Assembly: GCA_964457405.1 (NCBI GenBank)
Contig: CAYWEP010000072.1
Span: forward strand, 1 to 6,152
Length of the DNA: 6,152 nucleotides
DNA from: CAYWEP01 sp964457405
Lineage (GTDB): Bacteria > Patescibacteriota > Microgenomatia > Levybacterales > UBA12049
Direction: 5' to 3'
In this document: in pieces, positions 1-6,081 of the stretch
Numbering within the stretch: position 1 is the stretch's first letter
Layout: the number at the start of each line of letters is the position of its first letter
Notes under the pieces: generated by a model
Databases searched by the model: none
Told to the model about the DNA's origin: nothing
What the model saw: the letters and a program-made list of their open reading frames with translations, nothing else
Made by a program: the position numbers and the translations under genes

Positions 1-19
1 GTCTACCATCAAATTTTTG

Positions 20-2140
20 TTATTGTCCTTGCTGCGTACTACTTAAATATTCTTCTGCATTTCTTACTAGTACTTCCCTCGGCTTTGACCCTTCGGCGTG
101 GCCGACAATACCTTCTCCTTCAAGTTGATCCAAAATACGTGCAGCTCGAGAATATCCAATGGACATTTTTCGCTGTAAAAATGAAGCAGACGCTGTATCA
201 AATTGGCAAACCAGCCGGACTACCTCCTCAAACAACGGATCTTTCCCATCTCCCCCCAAACCTGCAGTACTATTTCCTTTTTTGAGCGGCAGAGGTTGTG
301 TGAGAACCTCTTCTGTATATTCAACAGGAAGATTTTTCGATTTAAGAAACTCTACTAACTTCCTGACTTCTTTTTCTGAGACGAACGCTCCCTGAATACG
401 TGTTGGTTTTGCTTGATCAGGTGGGATGTACAACATATCTCCTCGTCCCAGCAATTTCTCGGCTCCAGGGCTATCTAAAATAACACGCGAATCAATCATC
501 GATGACACGTTGAAGGCAATTCTGCAGGGAATATTGGCTTTAATGAGTCCTGTAATGATATTGACAGAAGGCCTCTGGGTTGCAATAACCAAATGAATGC
601 CAGTTGCGCGCGCCATTTGGGCAAGTCGCGAGACTGCGTCCTCCACCTCAACCGGCGCAAACATCATAAGATCTGCCAACTCATCAATAATAATAACAAT
701 ATATGGCAGTGCCTGAAAACCCGATAACTCATTGTATCCTTCAATATTACGGACATTTCGCTCGGAGAAAAGCTTATATCGTCGATCCATCTCGCCCATC
801 GCCCACTTCAGTGAGGAAAGAATTTTTTCAGGTTCAACAATAACCGGAGTCAAAAGATGGGGTATTCCGTTGTAGGAAGTGAACTCAACCCGCTTTGGAT
901 CAACCAGAATCAGTTTCACTTCAGAGGGTGACGCACGGAAAAGGAGAGTTGAAATGAAAGAATTGATGAGAACTGATTTACCCGAACCGGTCGTACCTGC
1001 GACCAGCACATGTGGCATTTTTCCTATATCGGCAACGACAGGACTCCCTGATACATCAAGTCCCAGAGAAACAGTCAATTTTGATTTGACTTTTTGCATT
1101 ACCGCTGACGCGAGCATTGTCCGAAGGGTAACAATCTCAAGCGATCGATTAGGAATTTCAATACCTACTAGATTGCGACCCGGAATCGGTGCTTCTATTC
1201 TGATTTGGCCGGTCGGTGCCTCGGTTGCAAGCGCCAGATCATTTGCCAAAGCCGTGATCTTTGAGACTTTTGTTCCTAAAGCTATTTCAAGTGCGTACTG
1301 GGTAACCGCAGGGCCCAAATTTACCTCGGCAACGCGTGCTTCAACGCCAAAGCTTTGCAGTGTTTTTTCAATAATTGATGCAATCTTATTGATATCTCCT
1401 CTATCCGCTTTTGCGCCTGGCGAATCTGCAAGCAGGGATAATGGCGGGTACTCCCAAATTCCTGCACCCGAGCCGGTAAGAACATTTTTCACAAGCTTTT
1501 CAGAAAGTAACTCAGGCTCTTTTTTATTAACGGCGGGGACGGGTATTGCAACTGAGTCTTTATTTGCTCCCTTTATCGTTATCGGTTTGCTTCTATCAAA
1601 AAATGGCTTCTCATCCTTGCTGCGGGCTTTGGAAAAAATCCCCATAGGTAAAATACGGTGTATATTCTTTCCGATAAGTAAAATAGCTTGAAATATCTCG
1701 TCAATTGAGGTATCAAAAAAGACGATATTACCGACAATAAGTCCTGCAATGAAAACCAAATCGGCACCAATTGTCGTGAGTATCTCCTCAAGGATGCGAA
1801 AAATCTCCTGTCCTATTGTCCCGCTTTTGGTAACACCCAAAAGCGAAACAAAGAAAAGGAAAAACCCGATTGCAACATTTGGCCTTGAAATTACCATCCT
1901 CATATGGAAAAAGTAGAAGCCAAAGAAGATGGCAACAAATGGTGCCAAGAAGCCAACTCCGCCAAATCGAACGGTAAGGAGGTTATTAAAAATCACCATC
2001 ACCTCTCCACTTTTGCTATAAGAGAGGAGAAGAAGTAATCCTATGAGAAAAAAACCAACCCCAAAAAGCGTATAAATGGTTTTTTTCCTAAGTCTTATCT
2101 TAAGCCCCTTCCTTCGGGCAGACTTCCTTCTAAAGAACAT
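20..2140 (-). CDS. ftsK: FtsK/SpoIIIE-type DNA translocase
   Basis: Membrane-anchored, ATP-driven double-stranded DNA pump that clears and segregates chromosome ends at the division septum. The 706-residue product starts with a basic stretch (residues 4-20), followed by hydrophobic segments near 21-40, 62-79, 88-104 and 126-142 that form the membrane anchor. A short linker (about 165-245) leads to the motor. Walker A is GTTGSGKS at 382-389 and Walker B is IIIDE ending at D486-E487; ATQRPS at 520-525 is also typical of the family. The C-terminal gamma winged helix (about 634-693) contains IGYSRAARILDQLEGEGIVG, very close to the E. coli and Bacillus DNA-reading domain. It is much shorter than E. 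coli FtsK (over 1,300 residues) because the linker is short, and is nearer SpoIIIE in size. The ATG is supported by the basic N-terminus just before the first membrane segment. The gene lies 43 nt downstream of RNase J and ends in TAA. Function is confident; whether it loads at the septum like FtsK or in another way is inferred from homology. Confidence 0.97.
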   Translation of the reverse strand: MFFRRKSARRKGLKIRLRKKTIYTLFGVGFFLIGLLLLLSYSKSGEVMVIFNNLLTVRFGGVGFLAPFVAIFFGFYFFHMRMVISRPNVAIGFFLFFVSLLGVTKSGTIGQEIFRILEEILTTIGADLVFIAGLIVGNIVFFDTSIDEIFQAILLIGKNIHRILPMGIFSKARSKDEKPFFDRSKPITIKGANKDSVAIPVPAVNKKEPELLSEKLVKNVLTGSGAGIWEYPPLSLLADSPGAKADRGDINKIASIIEKTLQSFGVEARVAEVNLGPAVTQYALEIALGTKVSKITALANDLALATEAPTGQIRIEAPIPGRNLVGIEIPNRSLEIVTLRTMLASAVMQKVKSKLTVSLGLDVSGSPVVADIGKMPHVLVAGTTGSGKSVLINSFISTLLFRASPSEVKLILVDPKRVEFTSYNGIPHLLTPVIVEPEKILSSLKWAMGEMDRRYKLFSERNVRNIEGYNELSGFQALPYIVIIIDELADLMMFAPVEVEDAVSRLAQMARATGIHLVIATQRPSVNIITGLIKANIPCRIAFNVSSMIDSRVILDSPGAEKLLGRGDMLYIPPDQAKPTRIQGAFVSEKEVRKLVEFLKSKNLPVEYTEEVLTQPLPLKKGNSTAGLGGDGKDPLFEEVVRLVCQFDTASASFLQRKMSIGYSRAARILDQLEGEGIVGHAEGSKPREVLVRNAEEYLSSTQQGQ

Positions 2141-2146
2141 ACCTTT

Positions 2147-2176
2147 ATTATAGGGGGTTTAAGGATAATAACACAA
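2147..2176 (-). promoter_or_regulatory. Probable leaderless promoter of ftsK
   Basis: The minus strand has a perfect -10 box, TATAAT, at 2147-2152, only 6 nt before the ftsK ATG. An 18-nt spacer separates it from a weak -35 candidate, TTGTGT (2171-2176). Transcription starting 7 nt after the -10 box would begin at the A of the ATG, giving a leaderless mRNA. The AAAGG between box and start is too close to the ATG to be a normal Shine-Dalgarno site. The promoter lies entirely in the 43-nt spacer after rnj, so ftsK can be expressed on its own as well as by read-through. Inferred from sequence only. Confidence 0.55.
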
Positions 2177-2183
2177 CAGAGGA

Positions 2184-3872
2184 TCAAACTTCAATTATTA
2201 CTGGGAGAACAAGTGGTCTTCGGTGAAGTTTTTCAAAAATATGCTTTGTCACTGTTTCCTCAATTACCTTTCTTATATGTACCCAATTTGTTACTCTCCC
2301 CTTATTCCTTGAAAGCACCCCCTGCATTTCCACTCTGACTGATTTGGTAAAAGCATCAGCCTCTGTTGGTGAAAAGCCACGGGTAACAATCTCCGGTGTA
2401 TTAACAAGCTGGCCATTGCCTACATTTACCTCAACCATGAGAATGACAATTCCCTCTTTTGCCAACTGCTCTCGATCACGAAGAACAAACCCTTCTATTT
2501 CTTCGCCTGATATCTGGTCAACATAAATTGTTCGTAAATCAAACTTTCTCCCATATGAAACGCTATTTTGAGAAAAGATGAGTTCCTGACCATTGTCAAC
2601 GATATATACGTTATTATTTTTTTTATTCACACGTTGTACAAGAGACTTATATGCTATCAGATGCCTGTATGTTCCGCTAATAGGCACGATGAATTTGGGT
2701 TTGGTCAGTGACATCATAAGCATCAGGTCGCCTTCTGATCCATGCCCAGACACGTGAAATTCTGAAGACGTGTCCGAATACAAAATTTTTGCTCCCTTTT
2801 TCGCGATGGTATCAAGAAGTGCATTCACTGTCCGTTCATTGCCCGGTATCGTATCTGAAGAAAATACCACCGTATCTTGTCCTGTTAATGTAATTTCCTT
2901 ATGATCGCCGCTTGCTATCCTACTCATCGCAGAATTTTCCTGCCCTTGGCTTCCGGCAACCAGTAGCACCAGCTGACTGTCGCGATATTTACCTACTCTT
3001 TCGATCGGTACCTCTGTACCATCCTTTATCTGAAGATACCCAAGTCTCTGGCCGACCATCTTTGCTTTGACGATTGATCGCCCGACAAAGCAAACTTTAC
3101 GATTCAGTTTTTCTGCTGCATGGACTGCTTGATTCAACCGTGAAATATTTGATGAGTACGTGGTAATGATACATTTCCCTTGTGTTTCAAGTATTGCCCG
3201 CTCAAAACTCTGACCTAGGAAGTCCTCCGATTGTGAAAATCCCTTTCTATCTGCCCCAAGGCAATCAGACATCAATGCCAACACTCCCTGCTCTCCTGCC
3301 TTGGCGATACGCAAATAGTCTGTTTTTACTCCGTCAGCCGGCGTGATATCAAGCTTAAAATCGCTACCATGATAAAACATACCAACAGGCGTTCTGATGA
3401 GGATATTTGCTGTATCGGGGATAGAGTGCGTAATATGAACAAATGTGCAGGAAAAACTGCCAAGCCTTCTTTCCTGACCATCAAATCTTACAGTCTGCAC
3501 CGTCGTTTTTATTTGAAATTCTTTGAGTTTTTCATTGGCAAGCGCAGCTGTCAAGGGCGATGCAAAAATGGGCATTTGGGGTAATTGCGGAAGAAGAAAA
3601 GGCAATGCGCCGATATGGTCTTCATGGCCATGAGTAAGTACCATGCCGACTATTTTTTTATTGGTTGATTGTAAATAAGAAATATCAGGCAGTAGCAAAT
3701 CAACGCCGAGCATTGATTCATCCGGAAAGCCGATACCGCAATCAACGATGAGAATTTCATTCCCGTATTCATACAGGTACATGTTTTTGGTGACTTCTCC
3801 AATACCACCTATGGGGATGAAAGAGACAGCATTTACTTTTTTAGCAGGTTGTGAGGAAATTGCTTGATCCAT
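2184..3872 (-). CDS. rnj: Ribonuclease J (metallo-beta-lactamase/beta-CASP nuclease)
   Basis: RNase J enzymes are cytoplasmic metal-dependent 5'-3' exo- and endoribonucleases acting in mRNA decay and rRNA maturation. The 562 residues match the family length (B. subtilis J1 is about 555) and end in the typical RRPLVLPVIIEV. The metallo-beta-lactamase core shows HGHEDH (H81, H83, D85, H86), H149 in THSIPD and D171 in SDFKLD. The beta-CASP part shows D203 in MSDCLG and H377 in SGHGSEGD. Two sites are unusual. The family motif PIHGEYR, whose His (H390 in J1) binds the second metal, reads PISGTYR here, so S399 replaces His and T401 replaces Glu. The usual DSTN reads DCLG. The rest is well conserved, so this looks like a lineage variant rather than a decayed gene. 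The start agrees with the family: a 13-residue leader precedes the first strand (SFIPIGGIGE). A good promoter lies just upstream with no Shine-Dalgarno site. It ends in TGA, 43 nt before ftsK. Confidence 0.96.
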   Translation of the reverse strand: MDQAISSQPAKKVNAVSFIPIGGIGEVTKNMYLYEYGNEILIVDCGIGFPDESMLGVDLLLPDISYLQSTNKKIVGMVLTHGHEDHIGALPFLLPQLPQMPIFASPLTAALANEKLKEFQIKTTVQTVRFDGQERRLGSFSCTFVHITHSIPDTANILIRTPVGMFYHGSDFKLDITPADGVKTDYLRIAKAGEQGVLALMSDCLGADRKGFSQSEDFLGQSFERAILETQGKCIITTYSSNISRLNQAVHAAEKLNRKVCFVGRSIVKAKMVGQRLGYLQIKDGTEVPIERVGKYRDSQLVLLVAGSQGQENSAMSRIASGDHKEITLTGQDTVVFSSDTIPGNERTVNALLDTIAKKGAKILYSDTSSEFHVSGHGSEGDLMLMMSLTKPKFIVPISGTYRHLIAYKSLVQRVNKKNNNVYIVDNGQELIFSQNSVSYGRKFDLRTIYVDQISGEEIEGFVLRDREQLAKEGIVILMVEVNVGNGQLVNTPEIVTRGFSPTEADAFTKSVRVEMQGVLSRNKGRVTNWVHIRKVIEETVTKHIFEKLHRRPLVLPVIIEV

Positions 3873-3884
3873 TTACTTATGTGT

Positions 3885-3913
3885 AGTATACGATGTGGAC
3901 ATTAAAATGTCTA
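3885..3913 (-). promoter_or_regulatory. Promoter of RNase J
   Basis: On the minus strand TAGACA (3908-3913, 5 of 6 matches to the -35 consensus) is followed after exactly 17 nt by TATACT (3885-3890, 5 of 6 to the -10 consensus). Only 12 nt lie between the -10 box and the rnj ATG, so the expected 5' untranslated region is about 6 nt and has no Shine-Dalgarno site. The same promoter reappears at 4040-4068 because the 55-nt block around it is duplicated across the N gap. This is the best promoter match in the window. Confidence 0.7.
3898..3911. promoter_or_regulatory. Palindrome GACATT-AA-AATGTC in the rnj promoter
   Basis: A 14-nt inverted repeat with perfect 6-nt arms and a 2-nt centre overlaps the -35 box and the upstream part of the spacer of the RNase J promoter. 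This is a position where a dimeric repressor could block polymerase. No regulator is encoded nearby, and a palindrome this short can arise by chance in AT-rich DNA, so the operator role is only a suggestion. Confidence 0.3.
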
Positions 3914-3915
3914 AT

Positions 3916-4015
3916 NNNNNNNNNNNNNNNNNNNNNNNNNNNNNNNNNNNNNNNNNNNNNNNNNNNNNNNNNNNNNNNNNNNNNNNNNNNNNNNNNNNNN
4001 NNNNNNNNNNNNNNN
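3916..4015. other. Scaffold gap of 100 N, probably spurious
   Basis: A run of exactly 100 N, a common placeholder for a gap of unknown length. Both flanks carry the same 55 nt, so the contigs very likely overlap and no sequence is missing. Merging the copies would remove 155 nt and leave about 227 nt of true intergenic DNA between the Lon-like gene and rnj. Confidence 0.9.
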
Positions 4016-4070
4016 TGCTTGATCCATTTACTTATGTGTAGTATACGATGTGGACATTAAAATGTCTAAT
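4016..4070. repeat. 55-nt direct repeat, right copy at the gap edge
   Basis: Exact second copy of 3861-3915, starting at the first base after the N run. It carries a duplicate of the rnj promoter and of the first codons of rnj, which run into the Ns. It should not be annotated as a second gene start. Beyond 4070 the sequence continues into the real upstream DNA of rnj. Confidence 0.9.
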
Positions 4071-4075
4071 TTCTT

Positions 4076-4189
4076 AGCTTGAGATGAGAAATTAGAAGTG
4101 AGAATATGGATTATGAAGTGGGAGGTGAGAGAAAATCACACTTCTCACATCAATCTCAAGCTTCTCACCTCTCATTTCGCATTTCAGTT
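4076..4189. repeat. Degenerate heptad-periodic inverted repeat
   Basis: The intergenic DNA between rnj and the Lon-like gene has a purine-rich left half (4081-4133) with recurring GTGAGAA/ATGAGAA words and a pyrimidine-rich right half (4141-4189) with TTCTCAC/CTCTCAT/TTCGCAT words. Both halves have a rough 7-nt period. Several pairings are possible: 4115-4130 with 4163-4178 (14 of 16 paired), 4076-4085 with 4153-4162 (10 of 10), and GTGAGAA at 4098-4104 with 4142-4148 or 4162-4168. They compete, so the RNA could adopt alternative folds. No open reading frame covers it. It may be a repeat family dispersed in the genome, a leader or trailer structure, or a decayed small mobile repeat; the sequence alone does not decide. 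Confidence 0.6.
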
Positions 4190-4205
4190 GTAAATAAACT
4201 TCCAT

Positions 4206-4219
4206 CGACCTTACGGTCG
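4206..4219 (-). other. Small hairpin with GNRA-type loop downstream of the Lon-like gene
   Basis: On the minus strand CGACC-GTAA-GGTCG forms a perfect 5-bp, GC-rich stem closed by a GUAA (GNRA) tetraloop, 35 nt past the Lon-like stop codon. The downstream side reads ATGGAAGTTTATTTAC, without a U tract, so it is not a standard intrinsic terminator. It could protect the mRNA 3' end, or be a REP-like or IS200/IS605-like end hairpin. A short palindrome, AGAAATTTCT (4244-4253), lies between it and the stop codon. Confidence 0.4.
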
Positions 4220-4254
4220 GGGACCTATAAGTATGGTTTTGTTAGAAATTTCTC

Positions 4255-5436
4255 CTACCAGTGAGGCAGGAAATCTTTAACATTGGCATTTGTCAGCTGT
4301 ATTGATTGCGCCTTCCCCTCAACAATAATCCTTGCTGCTTTTCGGCAAATCCCCTCAATTGTTCGCTGCAATGACCTGATACCGGAGTCAAACCCGAGTG
4401 GCCTGATAATACCCGGCCAGACATCATCAGCAATCACCAGTTGCTGTTCTGTTAGACCGGTCATCTGCCGGACCCTCGAAAAAAGATATTGTTTGGCAAT
4501 GACAATTTTCTCCTGATCCGTGTAGGACGGCATCTGGATAATCTCAAGCCTATCAAGCACAGCTGTTGAAATATTGGTCGTATTGTTAGCAGTTGCAATA
4601 AAGAGTACGTTTGAAAGATCAAACGGATAATCAATATAATGATCTGTGAAGGCTTTATTTTGACCTGGGTCCAAAAGCTCAAGCAGTACGCCCATGATAT
4701 CCCCACGTGCGGCATCAGTCACGCGGTCCAACTCATCAAGAAGAATGACGCAATTCCTAGCTAGCGCGTCAATGAGTTTTTTCACAACGAGTCCGGGCTC
4801 CGCATCAGGGAAGGCGCGTGACTGACCTCTTAACGCGCGGGGATCAGCCATGCCCCCGAATGGAATGCGCTCAAATTTCTTCCCCAAAGCTTCGGCAATC
4901 GAGTAGCCAAGCGTTGTTTTTCCCGTGCCGGCGAGTCCGACAAGGCAGAGAATCGGCGCGTGCGCAATATGCTCAAGTGTCTTATTCTTCAGATTGAGAA
5001 TGACTGTTGCCATGTATTCAAGAATGCGTGTTTTTATCACTTCAAGTCCGTAGTGGTTTTTATCAAGAATCTGTTTTGCCTTGATGAGGTCCAATATGTC
5101 CTGCGTGCTCTTGCCCCATGGCAACCGCACAACCCAATGAACGTATGCCGCAGTATTTTCATATTCAAGAATATAATTTGCGCTCATAAATCCTGCCGAG
5201 GAGCGGAGAAGTGCGAGGCGTGAGATACGCTCAAGGAGCATCTCACGCAAATCCTCGGGGATAGGCGCTTGTTCTATTTTCTCTCCTAATTTTCTTATCT
5301 GATCGCTCGATTTTCCTTGGTCGGGAACAGCAAGCGGTTGTTGTGGAGGAGAAACGGCACCATTGGTGTTTGGTACTGATGGCGTAATCAGCGGATTATT
5401 TATACTATCATTCGTGGCTTTCTGAGCAGGATCCAT
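4255..5436 (-). CDS. Lon-family AAA+ ATPase lacking the peptidase domain
   Basis: The 393-residue protein resembles the central part of Lon protease. Residues 1-45 are rich in Pro, Asn and Gln and probably disordered. Residues 46-108 match the helical segment before the Lon motor, ending in RLPWG. The AAA+ module follows: DKNHYGLEVIKTRILEY (125-141), Walker A GLAGTGKT (167-174), Walker B ILLDELD (231-237), sensor 1 ATANN (281-285), arginine finger in LDRLE (R296) and sensor 2 in GIRSLQR (R354). The lid ends in VKDFLPHW, exactly where Lon passes into its Ser-Lys peptidase, and the frame stops with TAG. No peptidase sequence lies in the next 180 nt, so this is not a simple frameshift. The Lon N-terminal substrate-binding domain is missing too. 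All ATPase residues are present, so an active unfoldase or remodelling ATPase is likely, with unknown substrate. Lon's RGHRRTY segment reads RGQSRAF. The first ATG is used; no Shine-Dalgarno site is visible. Confidence 0.88.
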   Translation of the reverse strand: MDPAQKATNDSINNPLITPSVPNTNGAVSPPQQPLAVPDQGKSSDQIRKLGEKIEQAPIPEDLREMLLERISRLALLRSSAGFMSANYILEYENTAAYVHWVVRLPWGKSTQDILDLIKAKQILDKNHYGLEVIKTRILEYMATVILNLKNKTLEHIAHAPILCLVGLAGTGKTTLGYSIAEALGKKFERIPFGGMADPRALRGQSRAFPDAEPGLVVKKLIDALARNCVILLDELDRVTDAARGDIMGVLLELLDPGQNKAFTDHYIDYPFDLSNVLFIATANNTTNISTAVLDRLEIIQMPSYTDQEKIVIAKQYLFSRVRQMTGLTEQQLVIADDVWPGIIRPLGFDSGIRSLQRTIEGICRKAARIIVEGKAQSIQLTNANVKDFLPHW

Positions 5437-5445
5437 GCATTACTT

Positions 5446-5474
5446 ATATTACTATACTTACGCTGGAAAAACAA
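5446..5474 (-). promoter_or_regulatory. Weak promoter candidate for the Lon-like gene
   Basis: In the 53-nt spacer after the acetyltransferase, the minus strand has TTGTTT (5469-5474), a 17-nt spacer and TAATAT (5446-5451). An overlapping alternative -10 box is TATAGT (5451-5456; 5 of 6 matches). Either would start transcription only about 3-8 nt before the ATG. The AT-rich spacer makes chance matches likely, and read-through from the acetyltransferase gene is an alternative. Confidence 0.3.
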
Positions 5475-5489
5475 AGACTGGAGGAAGAT

Positions 5490-6041
5490 TTACTGTATTC
5501 TTTTATACATAAGAATCTCGTCAATCAAATTATCTTTATACTGTATCCCCTCAGGCAGTTTGCCATACTCTATAAATCCGAATTTTTCATACATTCCTAT
5601 TGCAAACTTGTTAACCGAATATACAGCCAATGTAATAATGCGAAGTTTTTGTAGGTTTTTCGCCTCTGCAAGGAGGTAGCGCAGTAGTAACTTACCGATT
5701 CCTTTACCTCGATAGGCTTTTGCAATTGATATGCCAAGAAGCCCTTTGTGACTTTCTGTTTTATCGAATAAATCGATACTCGTATTCCCGATTAATTCGC
5801 CTCCAGCGAACACGAGAAGCTGAACAGATTGTCCTTGCTTTATTCTTTTAAGCTGACTATCAAGATATTGCGTCTCCTCTTCAAGCGTTATTTCCTCTCC
5901 TTGATACCTGATATATGTTTGCTCCTTTGAGAGGGCATTGATATATGTAAGGAGTGCGTTTAAGTCATGTTTCGTCGGATAACGAATAAGTAGCTTATCG
6001 CCTGTCCTACTTTCTCCTTCAAAAACCACTTTCCCTTCCAT
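5490..6041 (-). CDS. GNAT-family N-acetyltransferase
   Basis: Acetyl-CoA-dependent N-acetyltransferase of 183 residues, the usual size of a single GNAT domain. The acetyl-CoA pyrophosphate-binding motif A is AYRGKGIGKLLL (109-120; R111, G112, G114, G116). Before it are the beta strands VQLLVFAGGELIGNTSI (73-89) and GLLGISIA (100-107). The later motif V-N-K-F-A-I-G-M-Y-E-K-F-G-F (143-156) supplies the typical Asn (N144) and Tyr (Y151) that contact CoA and protonate the leaving thiol in many members. The N-terminal part (16-66) holds the family's first strand and helices and probably sets substrate choice. The substrate cannot be told from sequence: amino acids, polyamines, antibiotics and protein N-termini are all possible. 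The ATG has a TATAAT box 7 nt upstream, so it is well supported. The stop is TAA, 53 nt before the Lon-like gene, which could be co-transcribed. Confidence 0.9.
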   Translation of the reverse strand: MEGKVVFEGESRTGDKLLIRYPTKHDLNALLTYINALSKEQTYIRYQGEEITLEEETQYLDSQLKRIKQGQSVQLLVFAGGELIGNTSIDLFDKTESHKGLLGISIAKAYRGKGIGKLLLRYLLAEAKNLQKLRIITLAVYSVNKFAIGMYEKFGFIEYGKLPEGIQYKDNLIDEILMYKRIQ

Positions 6042-6048
6042 ACCTGAG

Positions 6049-6054
6049 ATTATA
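6049..6054 (-). promoter_or_regulatory. -10 box of a leaderless promoter for the GNAT gene
   Basis: A perfect TATAAT on the minus strand ends 7 nt before the ATG at 6041, so transcription would start at or within 1-2 nt of the start codon. No convincing -35 box is seen at 16-18 nt (the best hexamers are TTCCAG or GTTCCA). The AGG directly before the T-ATG is too close for ribosome binding in the usual way. The layout closely copies that of ftsK. Confidence 0.5.
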
Positions 6055-6081
6055 ACAGAGAGGTATTACTCCTGGAACCAT

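Larger units (their letters stand above)
3861..3915. repeat. 55-nt direct repeat, left copy at the gap edge
   Basis: These 55 nt, which run up to the first N, are identical to 4016-4070, which begin right after the last N. The block contains the rnj ATG, its first four codons (M-D-Q-A) and its promoter. Exact identity ending at the gap edge on both sides is the usual sign of two contigs that overlap by one assembly k-mer but were joined with a default spacer. The biological sequence probably has one copy. Confidence 0.9.

Noticed and set aside
879..1691. A 270-codon open frame on the plus strand opposite ftsK
   Set aside because: It lies wholly inside the well-conserved ftsK gene on the other strand, has no promoter or domain signal, and its composition is what the complement of ftsK codons gives.
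2141..2146. Shine-Dalgarno site AAAGG before ftsK
   Set aside because: It is 1 nt from the ATG and would lie upstream of, or at, the predicted transcript start given the TATAAT position.
2184..2186. Possible UGA recoding (as in Gracilibacteria/SR1)
   Set aside because: The in-frame TGA falls exactly at the usual C-terminus of RNase J (after IIEV), and TAA and TAG are used at the other genes, so UGA acts as a stop.
3916..4015. A gene or promoter hidden in the N run
   Set aside because: The identical 55-nt flanks indicate that the contigs overlap, so the gap probably holds no sequence.
4117..4128. FtsK orienting sequence (KOPS-like) in the purine-rich repeat
   Set aside because: GTGGGAGG resembles but does not match GGGNAGGG, and the surrounding words are better explained by the 7-nt repeat pattern.
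4206..4219. Rho-independent terminator for the Lon-like gene
   Set aside because: The stem is only 5 bp and no U-rich stretch follows it in the direction of transcription.
4255..4260. Truncation of Lon by a sequencing frameshift
   Set aside because: Translation beyond the stop gives no peptidase-like sequence, the next 180 nt are repeat-rich non-coding DNA, and rnj follows at once.
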